DNA of 7,867 nt from JANPLN01 sp041736155 (GTDB taxonomy: Bacteria; Bdellovibrionota; Bdellovibrionia; Bdellovibrionales; JAGQZY01): NCBI GenBank assembly GCA_041736155.1, contig JBGSUL010000114.1, forward strand, positions 1 through 7,867. Reading direction: 5' to 3'. The position numbers and the translations under genes are program-made. The notes beneath the pieces are model-generated. The model did no database searches, had not been told where the DNA came from, and saw nothing but the letters and a program-made list of their open reading frames with translations. Shown here piece after piece: positions 1-6,117 of this stretch (its first letter is position 1; each line of letters starts with the position of its first letter).

Positions 1-91
1 GGATCGCTATTCCCGTCGAAAAGTGCTCTTTAACGATCAAACTCTTCTTTTTCTGTGTAAAACGTTTACGCTTTGTAGGCGTTACTTCCAT
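1..91 (-). CDS. Transposase OrfA-like protein, N-terminal fragment
   Basis: Thirty codons are visible, starting at the ATG at 91-89 and running off the left edge. The start is preceded by AGGGGG about six bases upstream. The peptide begins MEVTPTKRKRF and continues with a lysine-rich stretch and a segment ending VKEHFSTGIAI. This resembles the N-terminal helix-turn-helix of transposase ORF A proteins of IS3-type (and similar IS66 accessory) elements, which commonly read RRRF..EEK..IV.EHL..G. The protein would bind the element's terminal repeats. Only the first helix is present, so the family assignment is tentative; a different basic DNA-binding protein is possible. Confidence 0.42.
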   Translation of the reverse strand, partial: MEVTPTKRKRFTQKKKSLIVKEHFSTGIAI

Positions 92-117
92 AAAGACCCC
101 CTGGGGTTGGGTGTCCA
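1..117 (-). mobile_element. End of a probable insertion sequence (partial)
   Basis: Read on the minus strand, a possible element end starts at position 117 with TGGACACCCAACCCC. It is followed by a G-rich ribosome binding site and an ATG that opens a transposase-like reading frame running off the left edge. IS3-type elements typically begin with TG and place the first ORF shortly inside the terminal repeat, which is what is seen. The opposite end lies outside the window, so neither the inverted repeat nor a target duplication can be confirmed. The five bases TGGAC also begin the element end proposed at 7731. Confidence 0.4.
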
Positions 118-180
118 AATCAAATCGGGGTCACAAACACAAGCTACGAAGTCAGGATCTTTCATTAGTAGTCTGAAAAT

Positions 181-1164
181 CTACTTGGCTTGTGACCAAT
201 AGGCACGTGCAAAGTCGAGTGCAAAATAACTAAAGATAATATCTGCTCCCGCACGCTTGATGCTGAGCAAAGACTCATTGCGGGCGGTCACTTCGTCAAT
301 CCAGCCTTTTTCAGCAGCGGCCTTAATCATGGCGTATTCCCCACTCACATTGTAAGCGGCTATAGGAAGCGTGCTGTGCTGTTTGAAAAGTCGAATGATG
401 TCGAGGTAAGGGAGAGCCGGTTTGACCATCACCATGTCGGCGCCTTCGGAGATGTCCAACTTCAGTTCACGCAAAGCCTCGCGGGAATTGGCGGGATCCA
501 TTTGGTACGTTTTTTTGTCTCCAGCGCGCGGCGCGGAATCAAGAGCTGAACGAAAGGGACCATAGAAACTCGAAGCATACTTGGCTGTGTACGAAAGTAT
601 GCCAACGTTTTTAAAATTGTTTTTATCGAGAGTTTGGCGAAGAGAGCGCACACGCCCGTCCATCATATCCGATGGGGCGACAAAATCGGCACCTGCTTCG
701 GCATGAACAACGGCCATTTTAGCTAAGACTTCTAGAGTTTCATCATTGAGAATTTCGCCATCTTTGACCAAACCGTCGTGACCTTCACTGGAGAAGGGAT
801 CGAGCGCGATATCAGTAAAAACGACAAGTGAGGGAAAATGACGTTTGATTTCGCGCACGGCACGGGGAACGAGACCTTGAGGATTAAGAGCTTCGGAGGC
901 TTGCGAGTCTTTGAGGGAGTCTTCGATTTTTGGAAAAAGCACAATTCCCGGAATCTGATTTTTTTCCACCTCTTCGCAGACTTTTAAAAGTTCATCAATG
1001 GAAAGACGAAATTGGCCAGGCAAAGCCGAGATGGCTTGTTTTTGTTTTTTGCCTTCGACGATAAAAACCGGATAGATAAAATCATGTGGAGTGAGTAAAG
1101 TTTCGCGCACGAGATTGCGAACTTGGGCAGATTGGCGATTGCGACGTGGACGAGGTAACATCAT
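181..1164 (-). CDS. hemB: Delta-aminolevulinic acid dehydratase (porphobilinogen synthase)
   Basis: HemB condenses two 5-aminolevulinate molecules into porphobilinogen, an early cytoplasmic step of heme and tetrapyrrole synthesis. The 327 residues match the usual length of about 325. Both Schiff-base lysines are visible: Lys195 in SYTAKYAS and Lys248 in MVMVKPALPYLDI. The metal-site segment at 118-131 reads D-IALDPFSSEGHDG rather than the three-cysteine DVCLC-type zinc site, so this is the aspartate variant known from Pseudomonas and alpha-proteobacteria, which does not use active-site zinc. The start is a tandem ATGATG; the first ATG overlaps the stop of the upstream DUF1338 gene as ATGA, and there is no strong ribosome site, so translational coupling is likely. 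It is the last gene of a three-gene operon. No U-tract terminator is seen between its stop and the insertion-sequence end at 117. Confidence 0.96.
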   Translation of the reverse strand: MMLPRPRRNRQSAQVRNLVRETLLTPHDFIYPVFIVEGKKQKQAISALPGQFRLSIDELLKVCEEVEKNQIPGIVLFPKIEDSLKDSQASEALNPQGLVPRAVREIKRHFPSLVVFTDIALDPFSSEGHDGLVKDGEILNDETLEVLAKMAVVHAEAGADFVAPSDMMDGRVRSLRQTLDKNNFKNVGILSYTAKYASSFYGPFRSALDSAPRAGDKKTYQMDPANSREALRELKLDISEGADMVMVKPALPYLDIIRLFKQHSTLPIAAYNVSGEYAMIKAAAEKGWIDEVTARNESLLSIKRAGADIIFSYFALDFARAYWSQAK

Positions 1165-1955
1165 GATCTCACGTTCGTGCTTTCAAAAATTTTATCGGCC
1201 GATTGTTCGACAAATCCCGTGTAGAGTTTTCCTTGCACCGGAAAACGGTGCGCAAACTCGTAATAACAGGCAGGGACTTCAAAAGTTCCATCGGAAAAAC
1301 GAACTTGGGCTGGTTCGGCTAAGGTGGAGGATTGCTCCAGGCCAATGGCTTGTGACCCTTTAATTTCGCCACCGCTGGTATTTAAACGAAAACCTGCGGT
1401 TTTGAGAGCGGCATTCACTTCTGTGAGATTCTGGAAAGTTTTGAGCTCATTGACGAGGACTGTAAAATGATTCACCCGAAAGCCAAACGCCGACATCCAG
1501 GCGGCATATTCGCTTTCTTCGAGAAGTTTTTGGTAATCACTGTAAGACACATTCCAGGGACGACCACGAATGCAAAAATCATCGGCCTTGGCGATGGAGA
1601 AATCCATTTGTTCAACAAGAGAACCGATGATTTTTTGGGCCGGAGCAGATAATTGCTCGGTAAGAAGCTCACTGATAAAAACTTTGGGTTTTAAGGGATC
1701 GCTATGCTCGTAGTGTTCAGCATAAAGTTTTTTGACTTTAAAGTGATACTCACCCTTTTTTATATAACCATTGTTCAAAAAAAACTGCGAATAAACTTTA
1801 AGGCCGATGCGCGGATCATTGTAGGTGCGAAAGGCCACATGGTCATTGATGACAGCTTCGCCCCTCTTGGTGAAAACCTCATGCACTTTAAGTACGCTGG
1901 GGTTGAGACTTGTATAGTCTTTCCACATTTCTCCAAAGAGTATTTCCGCTGTCAT
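1161..1955 (-). CDS. DUF1338 family protein (HglS/YdcJ-like 2-oxoacid dioxygenase fold)
   Basis: The 264-residue protein carries the marks of the DUF1338 family (PF07063): NDHVAFRTY at 37-45, giving the H-x3-R pair His39 and Arg43; FRVNHFTV with His163; and CYYEFAHR with Glu233. These fit a two-histidine, one-glutamate metal site with a substrate-binding arginine. The characterised relative, HglS of Pseudomonas putida (about 460 residues), is an iron-dependent enzyme converting 2-oxoadipate to D-2-hydroxyglutarate in lysine breakdown. This protein is a shorter form, so its substrate is not established. No signal peptide is seen, so it should be cytoplasmic. The start at 1955 has an AAGGCAGG ribosome site and lies 14 bases after the stop of the carbonic anhydrase-like gene; the TGA stop overlaps the hemB start. 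Family assignment is firm, exact reaction uncertain. Confidence 0.85.
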   Translation of the reverse strand: MTAEILFGEMWKDYTSLNPSVLKVHEVFTKRGEAVINDHVAFRTYNDPRIGLKVYSQFFLNNGYIKKGEYHFKVKKLYAEHYEHSDPLKPKVFISELLTEQLSAPAQKIIGSLVEQMDFSIAKADDFCIRGRPWNVSYSDYQKLLEESEYAAWMSAFGFRVNHFTVLVNELKTFQNLTEVNAALKTAGFRLNTSGGEIKGSQAIGLEQSSTLAEPAQVRFSDGTFEVPACYYEFAHRFPVQGKLYTGFVEQSADKIFESTNVRS

Positions 1956-1969
1956 CAGAACCTGCCTTA

Positions 1970-2782
1970 TTAGTAGTTCGTCACCTTTCTACCATTGAGA
2001 GGCTGCGGTGGTCGACTGTTTGCTGCAAATTTGGAACGAAAGGCAATAATTTGTTCCTTAGAAAGTTCAGTCGGAGTGTTAAACACAGCCCACTCAACAC
2101 CCTCTGTGCAAGGCGGCGAAGTGAGAGATCCCATGTAATGATAATGAGTTTTTTGTGGAGGAACGAGAAGGCTTGCGTCAAACGTCATTCCGCTCGCCGA
2201 TGGCGTAATAAATTGATTCCATACTTCGTTGAGCAGACTGTTTTCACGGCCTTCGATAGCAAAGACAGAAAGAACGGCGTAACCATTTCCGCTCACAGCT
2301 TTATGGACAAACTGAATTTCCATGCTCATTGAGTTTTTGCTGAGTTGATGTTCGCTCGGAGAATGAAACTCAATGCGCTCTAAATTATAAACTTTTCCGT
2401 TCATAAGTAATTGATTCGGGCCATTCATTTTAAGTGATGGAATTGGCGTGCTAAGGTCAGCGCTAGCGTTGGTGGCAACATAGCTGAAATCCATGCGTGG
2501 CATTTTTTTGCTCGGTTTTCTCCAAGCTAGGTTAATGGGAGATTGTTTTTTGCCTTTGGCACAAGCCACGTTTTCAGGGCTGAGACTTCCCCAGGCATCG
2601 ACACCCTTGTCGCCGTCGTAGTTCCAAGCGTAGTTAGGGGCTTGAGTTTCCGCAGCAGGCTGTTGAGCTCCTGCAGGAGGAGGTGTTGACGAAGAGGGTT
2701 CTTCGACCACGGCCGGACGTGTGTGGCACGCAGCTGTAAAATTAAGCACAATTAAGCAAGCTATAACTTTTGATAAATTCAT
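1970..2782 (-). CDS. Alpha-carbonic-anhydrase-fold lipoprotein, probably catalytically inactive
   Basis: The 270-residue protein starts with a lipoprotein-type signal (hydrophobic 5-15, TAAC with Cys19), then a Pro/Ala/Ser-rich linker to about residue 50, then an alpha-carbonic anhydrase domain. Fold signatures are clear: YAWNYDG (51-57), CAKGKKQSPINL with Cys74 (74-85), SPSEH (141-145), and GSLTSPPCTEGVEWAVF (218-234) with Cys225, probably disulfide-bonded to Cys74. The active site is altered. The usual HFH zinc pair is EFH at 138-140, so one ligand is Glu138; the usual ELHLVH is EIQFVH at 155-160, so the third ligand is Gln157; and NGH is NGP, so the proton shuttle is Pro122. Only His140 remains. 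Family knowledge says such changes abolish CO2 hydration, as in the vertebrate CA-related proteins. The start has AAGGAG seven bases upstream. First gene of the operon with DUF1338 and hemB; anchoring in the cell envelope is inferred. Confidence 0.9.
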   Translation of the reverse strand: MNLSKVIACLIVLNFTAACHTRPAVVEEPSSSTPPPAGAQQPAAETQAPNYAWNYDGDKGVDAWGSLSPENVACAKGKKQSPINLAWRKPSKKMPRMDFSYVATNASADLSTPIPSLKMNGPNQLLMNGKVYNLERIEFHSPSEHQLSKNSMSMEIQFVHKAVSGNGYAVLSVFAIEGRENSLLNEVWNQFITPSASGMTFDASLLVPPQKTHYHYMGSLTSPPCTEGVEWAVFNTPTELSKEQIIAFRSKFAANSRPPQPLNGRKVTNY

Positions 2783-2916
2783 GATGGACTCCTTATATCT
2801 ATAACTAAGAGGGTATTCATGAAACAGAAGCAGGTCTAGGTCTAAAGCATGTGCAACTGGACTTTTAGCGAGCTGAGTGATTGATTAGTGACTGGTTATT
2901 CTCAACGAGGTTCAAC
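2783..2916. promoter_or_regulatory. Divergent intergenic region between the CA-like operon and the thiolase gene
   Basis: These 134 bases must hold the minus-strand promoter for the CA-DUF1338-hemB operon and the plus-strand promoter for the thiolase, because both flanking genes read outward. I see no convincing pair of -35 and -10 boxes in either direction. The stretch next to the operon start is AT-rich (TTATAGATATAA on the minus strand), but it sits too close to the ribosome site to be a good -10. No operator palindrome stands out. Confidence 0.45.
2907..2910 (+). promoter_or_regulatory. Ribosome binding site deciding the thiolase start
   Basis: GAGG lies six bases before the ATG at 2917. 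The frame is open upstream to a TTG at 2881, but that codon has no ribosome site and would add twelve residues that thiolases lack, so the ATG is preferred. Confidence 0.7.
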
Positions 2917-4200
2917 ATGAAAAATTCTCCAGTTTATGTGATCGGTGGAGTGCGAACTCCTTTTGTAAAATCATTCACCAACTACAAAGATATCAAAACG
3001 CAGGAGCTTCAAGAGATCAGCTTGAAAAATCTGGTGGAGCGCTTTCATTTGCACAATCAACAACTGGGTGATGTAGCACTCGGCGCGGTGATGAATAGTT
3101 CTAAAGAGTGGACGTTGGCGCGCGAAGCCGTCTTGTCTTCGGGTTTGCATCCTTATACACCTGCGTATTTTGTTCAACGCGCTTGCGGGACAGGACTTGA
3201 GGCGTCTTTGCAAATTGCTTTAAAAATTTCCGCAGGACAGATCCCGTGGGGCATTGCTGGAGGTGTGGATAGTAATAGTGATTTACCGCTGATGGCCTCT
3301 GCCGGTTTGACCAAAATGTTTTTGCGTTTAAATTCAGCGCGCACGTTAGGGGAAAAACTTTCCATTTTAAGTGGATTCCGTCCCAGTTTCTTAGCTCCCG
3401 ATGCACCAATGGTGGCGGAAAAACGCACGGGTTTATCGATGGGTGAACATTGTGAATTGATGGTCAAGGAATGGAAGATCTCCCGCGAAGACCAAGATGA
3501 GTTGGCGTTTATCAGCCATCAAACAGCTGCAAAAGCGTATGCGGAAGGTTTTTACAACGATTTGATTTGCGATGTAATCGGCTTAAAGAAAGACGGTATT
3601 CTGCGTGCGGATACCACACGAGAAAGACTCGCAAAATTAAAACCCGCTTTTGACAGGTCAGCAGCAGGGACATTAACTGCCGGAAATAGTACGCCGCTCA
3701 CCGATGGTTCTTCCGTCGTGTTGCTAGCCAATGAAGAACAGGCAAAAAAACACCAGTTGGCACCTCAGGCGCGTTTTGTCGATGCCGAAGTCGCCGCTTT
3801 GGATTTTGTCGGTGGTGACGGATTATTGATGGCTCCGACCGTGGCCGTTTCGCGCTTATTGGATCGGCAAAATTTAAAACTTCAGGATTTGGACTTTTAC
3901 GAAATCCACGAGGCATTTGCGGGACAAGTTTTATGCACATTGAAGGCTTGGGAATCGGATGCTTATGCTAAAAAATACTTAGGCAAAGACAAAGCTCTTG
4001 GGCCCCTCGATCGCAGTCGCATGAATGTAAAAGGCGGCAGTTTGGCAGTGGGACATCCTTTTGCCGCCACCGGCGGCCGTATTGTGGCTAGTCTTGCAAA
4101 AATTTTAGCACAATCTGCAGGCACTGGAAAAAAACGTGGATTAATTTCCATCTGCACAGCTGGTGGTATGGGAGTTGCTGCAATTCTCGAGACAGTTTAA
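2917..4200 (+). CDS. fadI: Acetyl-CoA C-acyltransferase (FadI/FadA-type thiolase)
   Basis: Thiolases cleave 3-ketoacyl-CoA with CoA to acetyl-CoA and a shortened acyl-CoA in the last step of fatty-acid beta-oxidation; some run backwards for synthesis. From the ATG at 2917 the protein has 427 residues, near the 436 of E. coli FadI and longer than FadA or AtoB (about 390). All catalytic positions are present: nucleophile Cys90 in QRACGTG, His331 in IHEAFAGQ, His380 in GHPFAATGGR, and Cys413 in CTAGGMG. The loop GGVDSNSDLPL (115-125), the long insert to about 165, and KLKPAFDR (240-247) followed by GNSTPLTDGSS (256-266) resemble FadI rather than FadA. No partner fadJ/fadB is in the window, so whether it forms a multienzyme complex is unknown. 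It is monocistronic by layout and is followed by a hairpin terminator. Thiolase is certain; the fadI symbol is by resemblance only. Confidence 0.9.
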   Translation: MKNSPVYVIGGVRTPFVKSFTNYKDIKTQELQEISLKNLVERFHLHNQQLGDVALGAVMNSSKEWTLAREAVLSSGLHPYTPAYFVQRACGTGLEASLQIALKISAGQIPWGIAGGVDSNSDLPLMASAGLTKMFLRLNSARTLGEKLSILSGFRPSFLAPDAPMVAEKRTGLSMGEHCELMVKEWKISREDQDELAFISHQTAAKAYAEGFYNDLICDVIGLKKDGILRADTTRERLAKLKPAFDRSAAGTLTAGNSTPLTDGSSVVLLANEEQAKKHQLAPQARFVDAEVAALDFVGGDGLLMAPTVAVSRLLDRQNLKLQDLDFYEIHEAFAGQVLCTLKAWESDAYAKKYLGKDKALGPLDRSRMNVKGGSLAVGHPFAATGGRIVASLAKILAQSAGTGKKRGLISICTAGGMGVAAILETV

Positions 4201-4237
4201 GGGAAATAAATTCACAGCCAACCCGTCGAGGAAAAAG

Positions 4238-4261
4238 CCCTAGAATGTTCTAGGGTGTTTT
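4238..4261 (+). terminator. Intrinsic terminator-like hairpin after the thiolase gene
   Basis: CCCTAGA (4238-4244) pairs perfectly with TCTAGGG (4249-4255) around a four-base loop. It is followed by TGTTTT, a short and interrupted T-run, with an A-run on the 5' side. It sits 37 bases past the thiolase stop but only 14 bases before the next start codon, so it could also act as a leader attenuator for the following gene. Confidence 0.65.
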
Positions 4262-4275
4262 GCTAAGTCACTGAA

Positions 4276-5169
4276 ATGGCAAAAAAAATAATTTTTTTGT
4301 TAGTCCTTTTCGGGCTGGCGGAATCGCATGCATTATTATGTCGTGACGTATGGTCGCCTTATGGGGAAATTTTAACAGGTCACGAAGTAACAACGCGCTT
4401 ATTGGAAGTGGATCAATCGATTCCCATGTCGCCTCTGACCAAAGAAAATCTTTTGTATCTCGAACTCAATGCCAAAGAGGTGGCCGCTGCGATTGCGGCT
4501 CGTGCGGATCAAAAGCAAATCCACACTGTGGTGTATCCTGCTGCCGGTTTTGATGGCACTTCTGCACTCTTGGCATTTTCGGACGCAGAATTAGTGATTG
4601 GTATCGATAATCATCCCTTTGTTCTCGAAGGCACATCCATTGTACATGCTCAGGTTCCTACTATTTATAAGCGTGAAACACGGGTGGGGTGGCTTCTTTT
4701 TAACGAAGTTGACGAGCAAATGTACACAGCGGATATGTTGCTAGGACGTTTAAGTCATGCGTATCGCAATTTTCGTGTGCTTCGGGTTTTGGATTTACGG
4801 GATAGCGGTGGATTATCGCATGGTTTGATTGAGTTTGATACAGGGGAGGGAACACAAGTGCGTCAATACCTCCATATTCAGACCGAAAATCAGAGCAGCG
4901 TATGGGATGAAAAGATGCCGTGGTGGCTGCGTAATTTGCATGTGCGCGGCCTGCAGGGGCTCATTAGCAAAGCGGCGATGAGCTTTTTCGAAGACACAGG
5001 AGAGTATCATTCTCTTCCCTATGCATTAATGCGAATCCTCAAGCGCGAGCATGGAGTTTTTGTCGATGGTGATTCTCACGTATCGCCTAGCGATCTGCGG
5101 GTGACACGCGAACGCACGTTTCTAAAATATTTTGGTTACAGTAACAATGTGCGCGTTTTTGTTTACTGA
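4276..5169 (+). CDS. Exported protein of unknown function with a Rossmann-like segment
   Basis: I do not recognise this 297-residue protein. It has a good Sec signal peptide (MAKKII, hydrophobic to about 14, likely cut after SHA at 17-19). Cys22 just after the cut is not in a proper lipobox. The segment 83-114 reads as strand, glycine turn, helix, strand, acidic turn: VVYPAAGFDG, then SALLAFS, then LVIGIDNHPF. That order recalls a nucleotide- or S-adenosylmethionine-binding Rossmann start, although export makes such a cofactor unlikely; this is inference only. The rest is mixed, with a tryptophan-rich patch (PWWLRNLHVRG, 215-225) and no other membrane helix, so a periplasmic location is likely. 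The start at 4276 has no recognisable ribosome site and follows the terminator-like hairpin closely. The stop overlaps the convergent lysR gene by seven bases. Confidence 0.75.
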   Translation: MAKKIIFLLVLFGLAESHALLCRDVWSPYGEILTGHEVTTRLLEVDQSIPMSPLTKENLLYLELNAKEVAAAIAARADQKQIHTVVYPAAGFDGTSALLAFSDAELVIGIDNHPFVLEGTSIVHAQVPTIYKRETRVGWLLFNEVDEQMYTADMLLGRLSHAYRNFRVLRVLDLRDSGGLSHGLIEFDTGEGTQVRQYLHIQTENQSSVWDEKMPWWLRNLHVRGLQGLISKAAMSFFEDTGEYHSLPYALMRILKREHGVFVDGDSHVSPSDLRVTRERTFLKYFGYSNNVRVFVY

Positions 5170-6008
5170 CGACAATGATGTGTCACAGCTTCGATAAAAA
5201 CTTTCCCACGGGTTATTTTACGAAAATTATTTTTATAAATCAGACAAATTTTATCCACAAAAAGGGGAGACTGGGAAATGAGTTCGCACGGATGATGGCG
5301 AATGTTGTCGATCACCCGTTGCGGGAGAATTCCTACGCCGCTGCCACTCACTACTAACTGTGCAATCACATCTAAGCTCGTAGATTCCAGTGTGCGGGGA
5401 AAAGTCCATTTTTTCTTTTTGAGTTTGTTCAGCAGATCTAGTGTCTGCAATAGACTAGAATCATAAATCAACACATCTAGATTTTTACAATTCTTGGCGG
5501 CCCATAATCCCACACGATCGTCAAACAGAGGCTTAATGATGAGATCGGGATGAGGGGCGGGGTTGACGGCGATGCCCACATCCAGAAGGTTGGCGGTAAC
5601 CAGATCAGTGATTTCGCGTGAGAGGCCATGCTTCAGCTGGAGATTGAGCTCTGGGTAGTTTTTAAGGAGTTGGGGAGTAAATGCAGGTAAGAGGTATTGC
5701 GCCAGACTGACATGACAACCTAAACGAATAAGGCCGTGCGGTTGATTTTGTTGAAGCGATATGGACTCACGAACCTGTTTCCAATCGTCGCTCAGTTTTT
5801 GTGAGGCTTGTAATAAGACTTCGCCAGCGGTGGTGAGCTGCACGCCTTTTTTCGAGCGGGTGAACAATTCAGTTTTTAACTCCCCTTCGATTTTTTTAAT
5901 GGCGTGGGTGAGGGCAGGCTGAGTGATGCCTAAACGATCGGCGGCGCGGGTAAAGTGACCGATGTGGGCAAGCTCTATAAAGTATTTTAAGTCGACCGAA
6001 TTAATCAT
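5163..6008 (-). CDS. LysR-family transcriptional regulator
   Basis: This 281-residue protein has the standard LysR layout: a winged helix-turn-helix at about 4-63 (LKYFIELAHIGHFTRAADRL, then TQPALTHAIKKIEGEL and FTRSKKGVQLTTAGE), a linker helix to about 88, then a periplasmic-binding-protein-like effector domain beginning HGLIRLGCHVSLAQYLLP at 91 and running to the C-terminus. LysR proteins bind DNA as tetramers and respond to a small co-inducer; the ligand cannot be told here. The ATG at 6008 lacks a clear ribosome site, but the N-terminus aligns well with the family, so the start is likely right. It is divergent from the exported-protein gene at 6118, the classic arrangement for LysR control of a neighbour and of itself, and a palindrome lies between them. 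Its 3' end overlaps the convergent gene by seven bases. Confidence 0.93.
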   Translation of the reverse strand: MINSVDLKYFIELAHIGHFTRAADRLGITQPALTHAIKKIEGELKTELFTRSKKGVQLTTAGEVLLQASQKLSDDWKQVRESISLQQNQPHGLIRLGCHVSLAQYLLPAFTPQLLKNYPELNLQLKHGLSREITDLVTANLLDVGIAVNPAPHPDLIIKPLFDDRVGLWAAKNCKNLDVLIYDSSLLQTLDLLNKLKKKKWTFPRTLESTSLDVIAQLVVSGSGVGILPQRVIDNIRHHPCELISQSPLFVDKICLIYKNNFRKITRGKVFIEAVTHHCRQ

Positions 6009-6026
6009 TAAAATTGTTTATCATAG

Positions 6027-6047
6027 TACATTAAATAATTCATTGTA
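6027..6047. promoter_or_regulatory. Imperfect palindrome in the lysR divergent region (candidate LysR operator)
   Basis: A 21-base imperfect dyad has outer arms TACA (6027-6030) and TGTA (6044-6047) and an AT-rich core. Eight of ten arm positions are symmetric around a central base. LysR regulators bind AT-rich dyads with a T-N11-A core between divergent promoters, and this site starts 19 bases from the lysR start codon. Assignment to this LysR protein is inference; AT-rich DNA gives chance dyads. Confidence 0.38.
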
Positions 6048-6081
6048 TTAATTATATGGGACTCGTTAGGTTTGAGAGGTC

Positions 6082-6095
6082 GCTTCGGGGGAAGC
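6082..6095 (+). other. Small hairpin in the leader of the 6118 gene
   Basis: GCTTC (6082-6086) pairs with GAAGC (6091-6095) around GGGG. It lies 12 bases before the AGGGGG ribosome site and could affect initiation or stability. The stem is only five base pairs. Confidence 0.3.
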
Positions 6096-6117
6096 CAAAA
6101 TAACAAAGGGGGAAACA

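Noticed and set aside
82..165. Minus-strand 27-codon ORF starting just after hemB (MKDPDFVACVCDPDLIW...)
   Set aside because: It has no ribosome site, is very short, and crosses the proposed IS end at 117. It may be the start of a gene broken by the IS, but I cannot support it.
1091..2332. Plus-strand ORFs at 1091-1363, 1467-1652, 1704-1973 and 1910-2332
   Set aside because: They lie antisense to hemB, the DUF1338 gene and the CA-like gene, whose products have clear family motifs; the antisense products show none.
2881..2916. Upstream TTG start for the thiolase
   Set aside because: No ribosome site and twelve extra residues not found in the family; the ATG at 2917 has GAGG at the right distance.
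2971..4157. Minus-strand ORFs inside the thiolase gene
   Set aside because: Shadows of a strongly conserved gene; no domains or ribosome sites.
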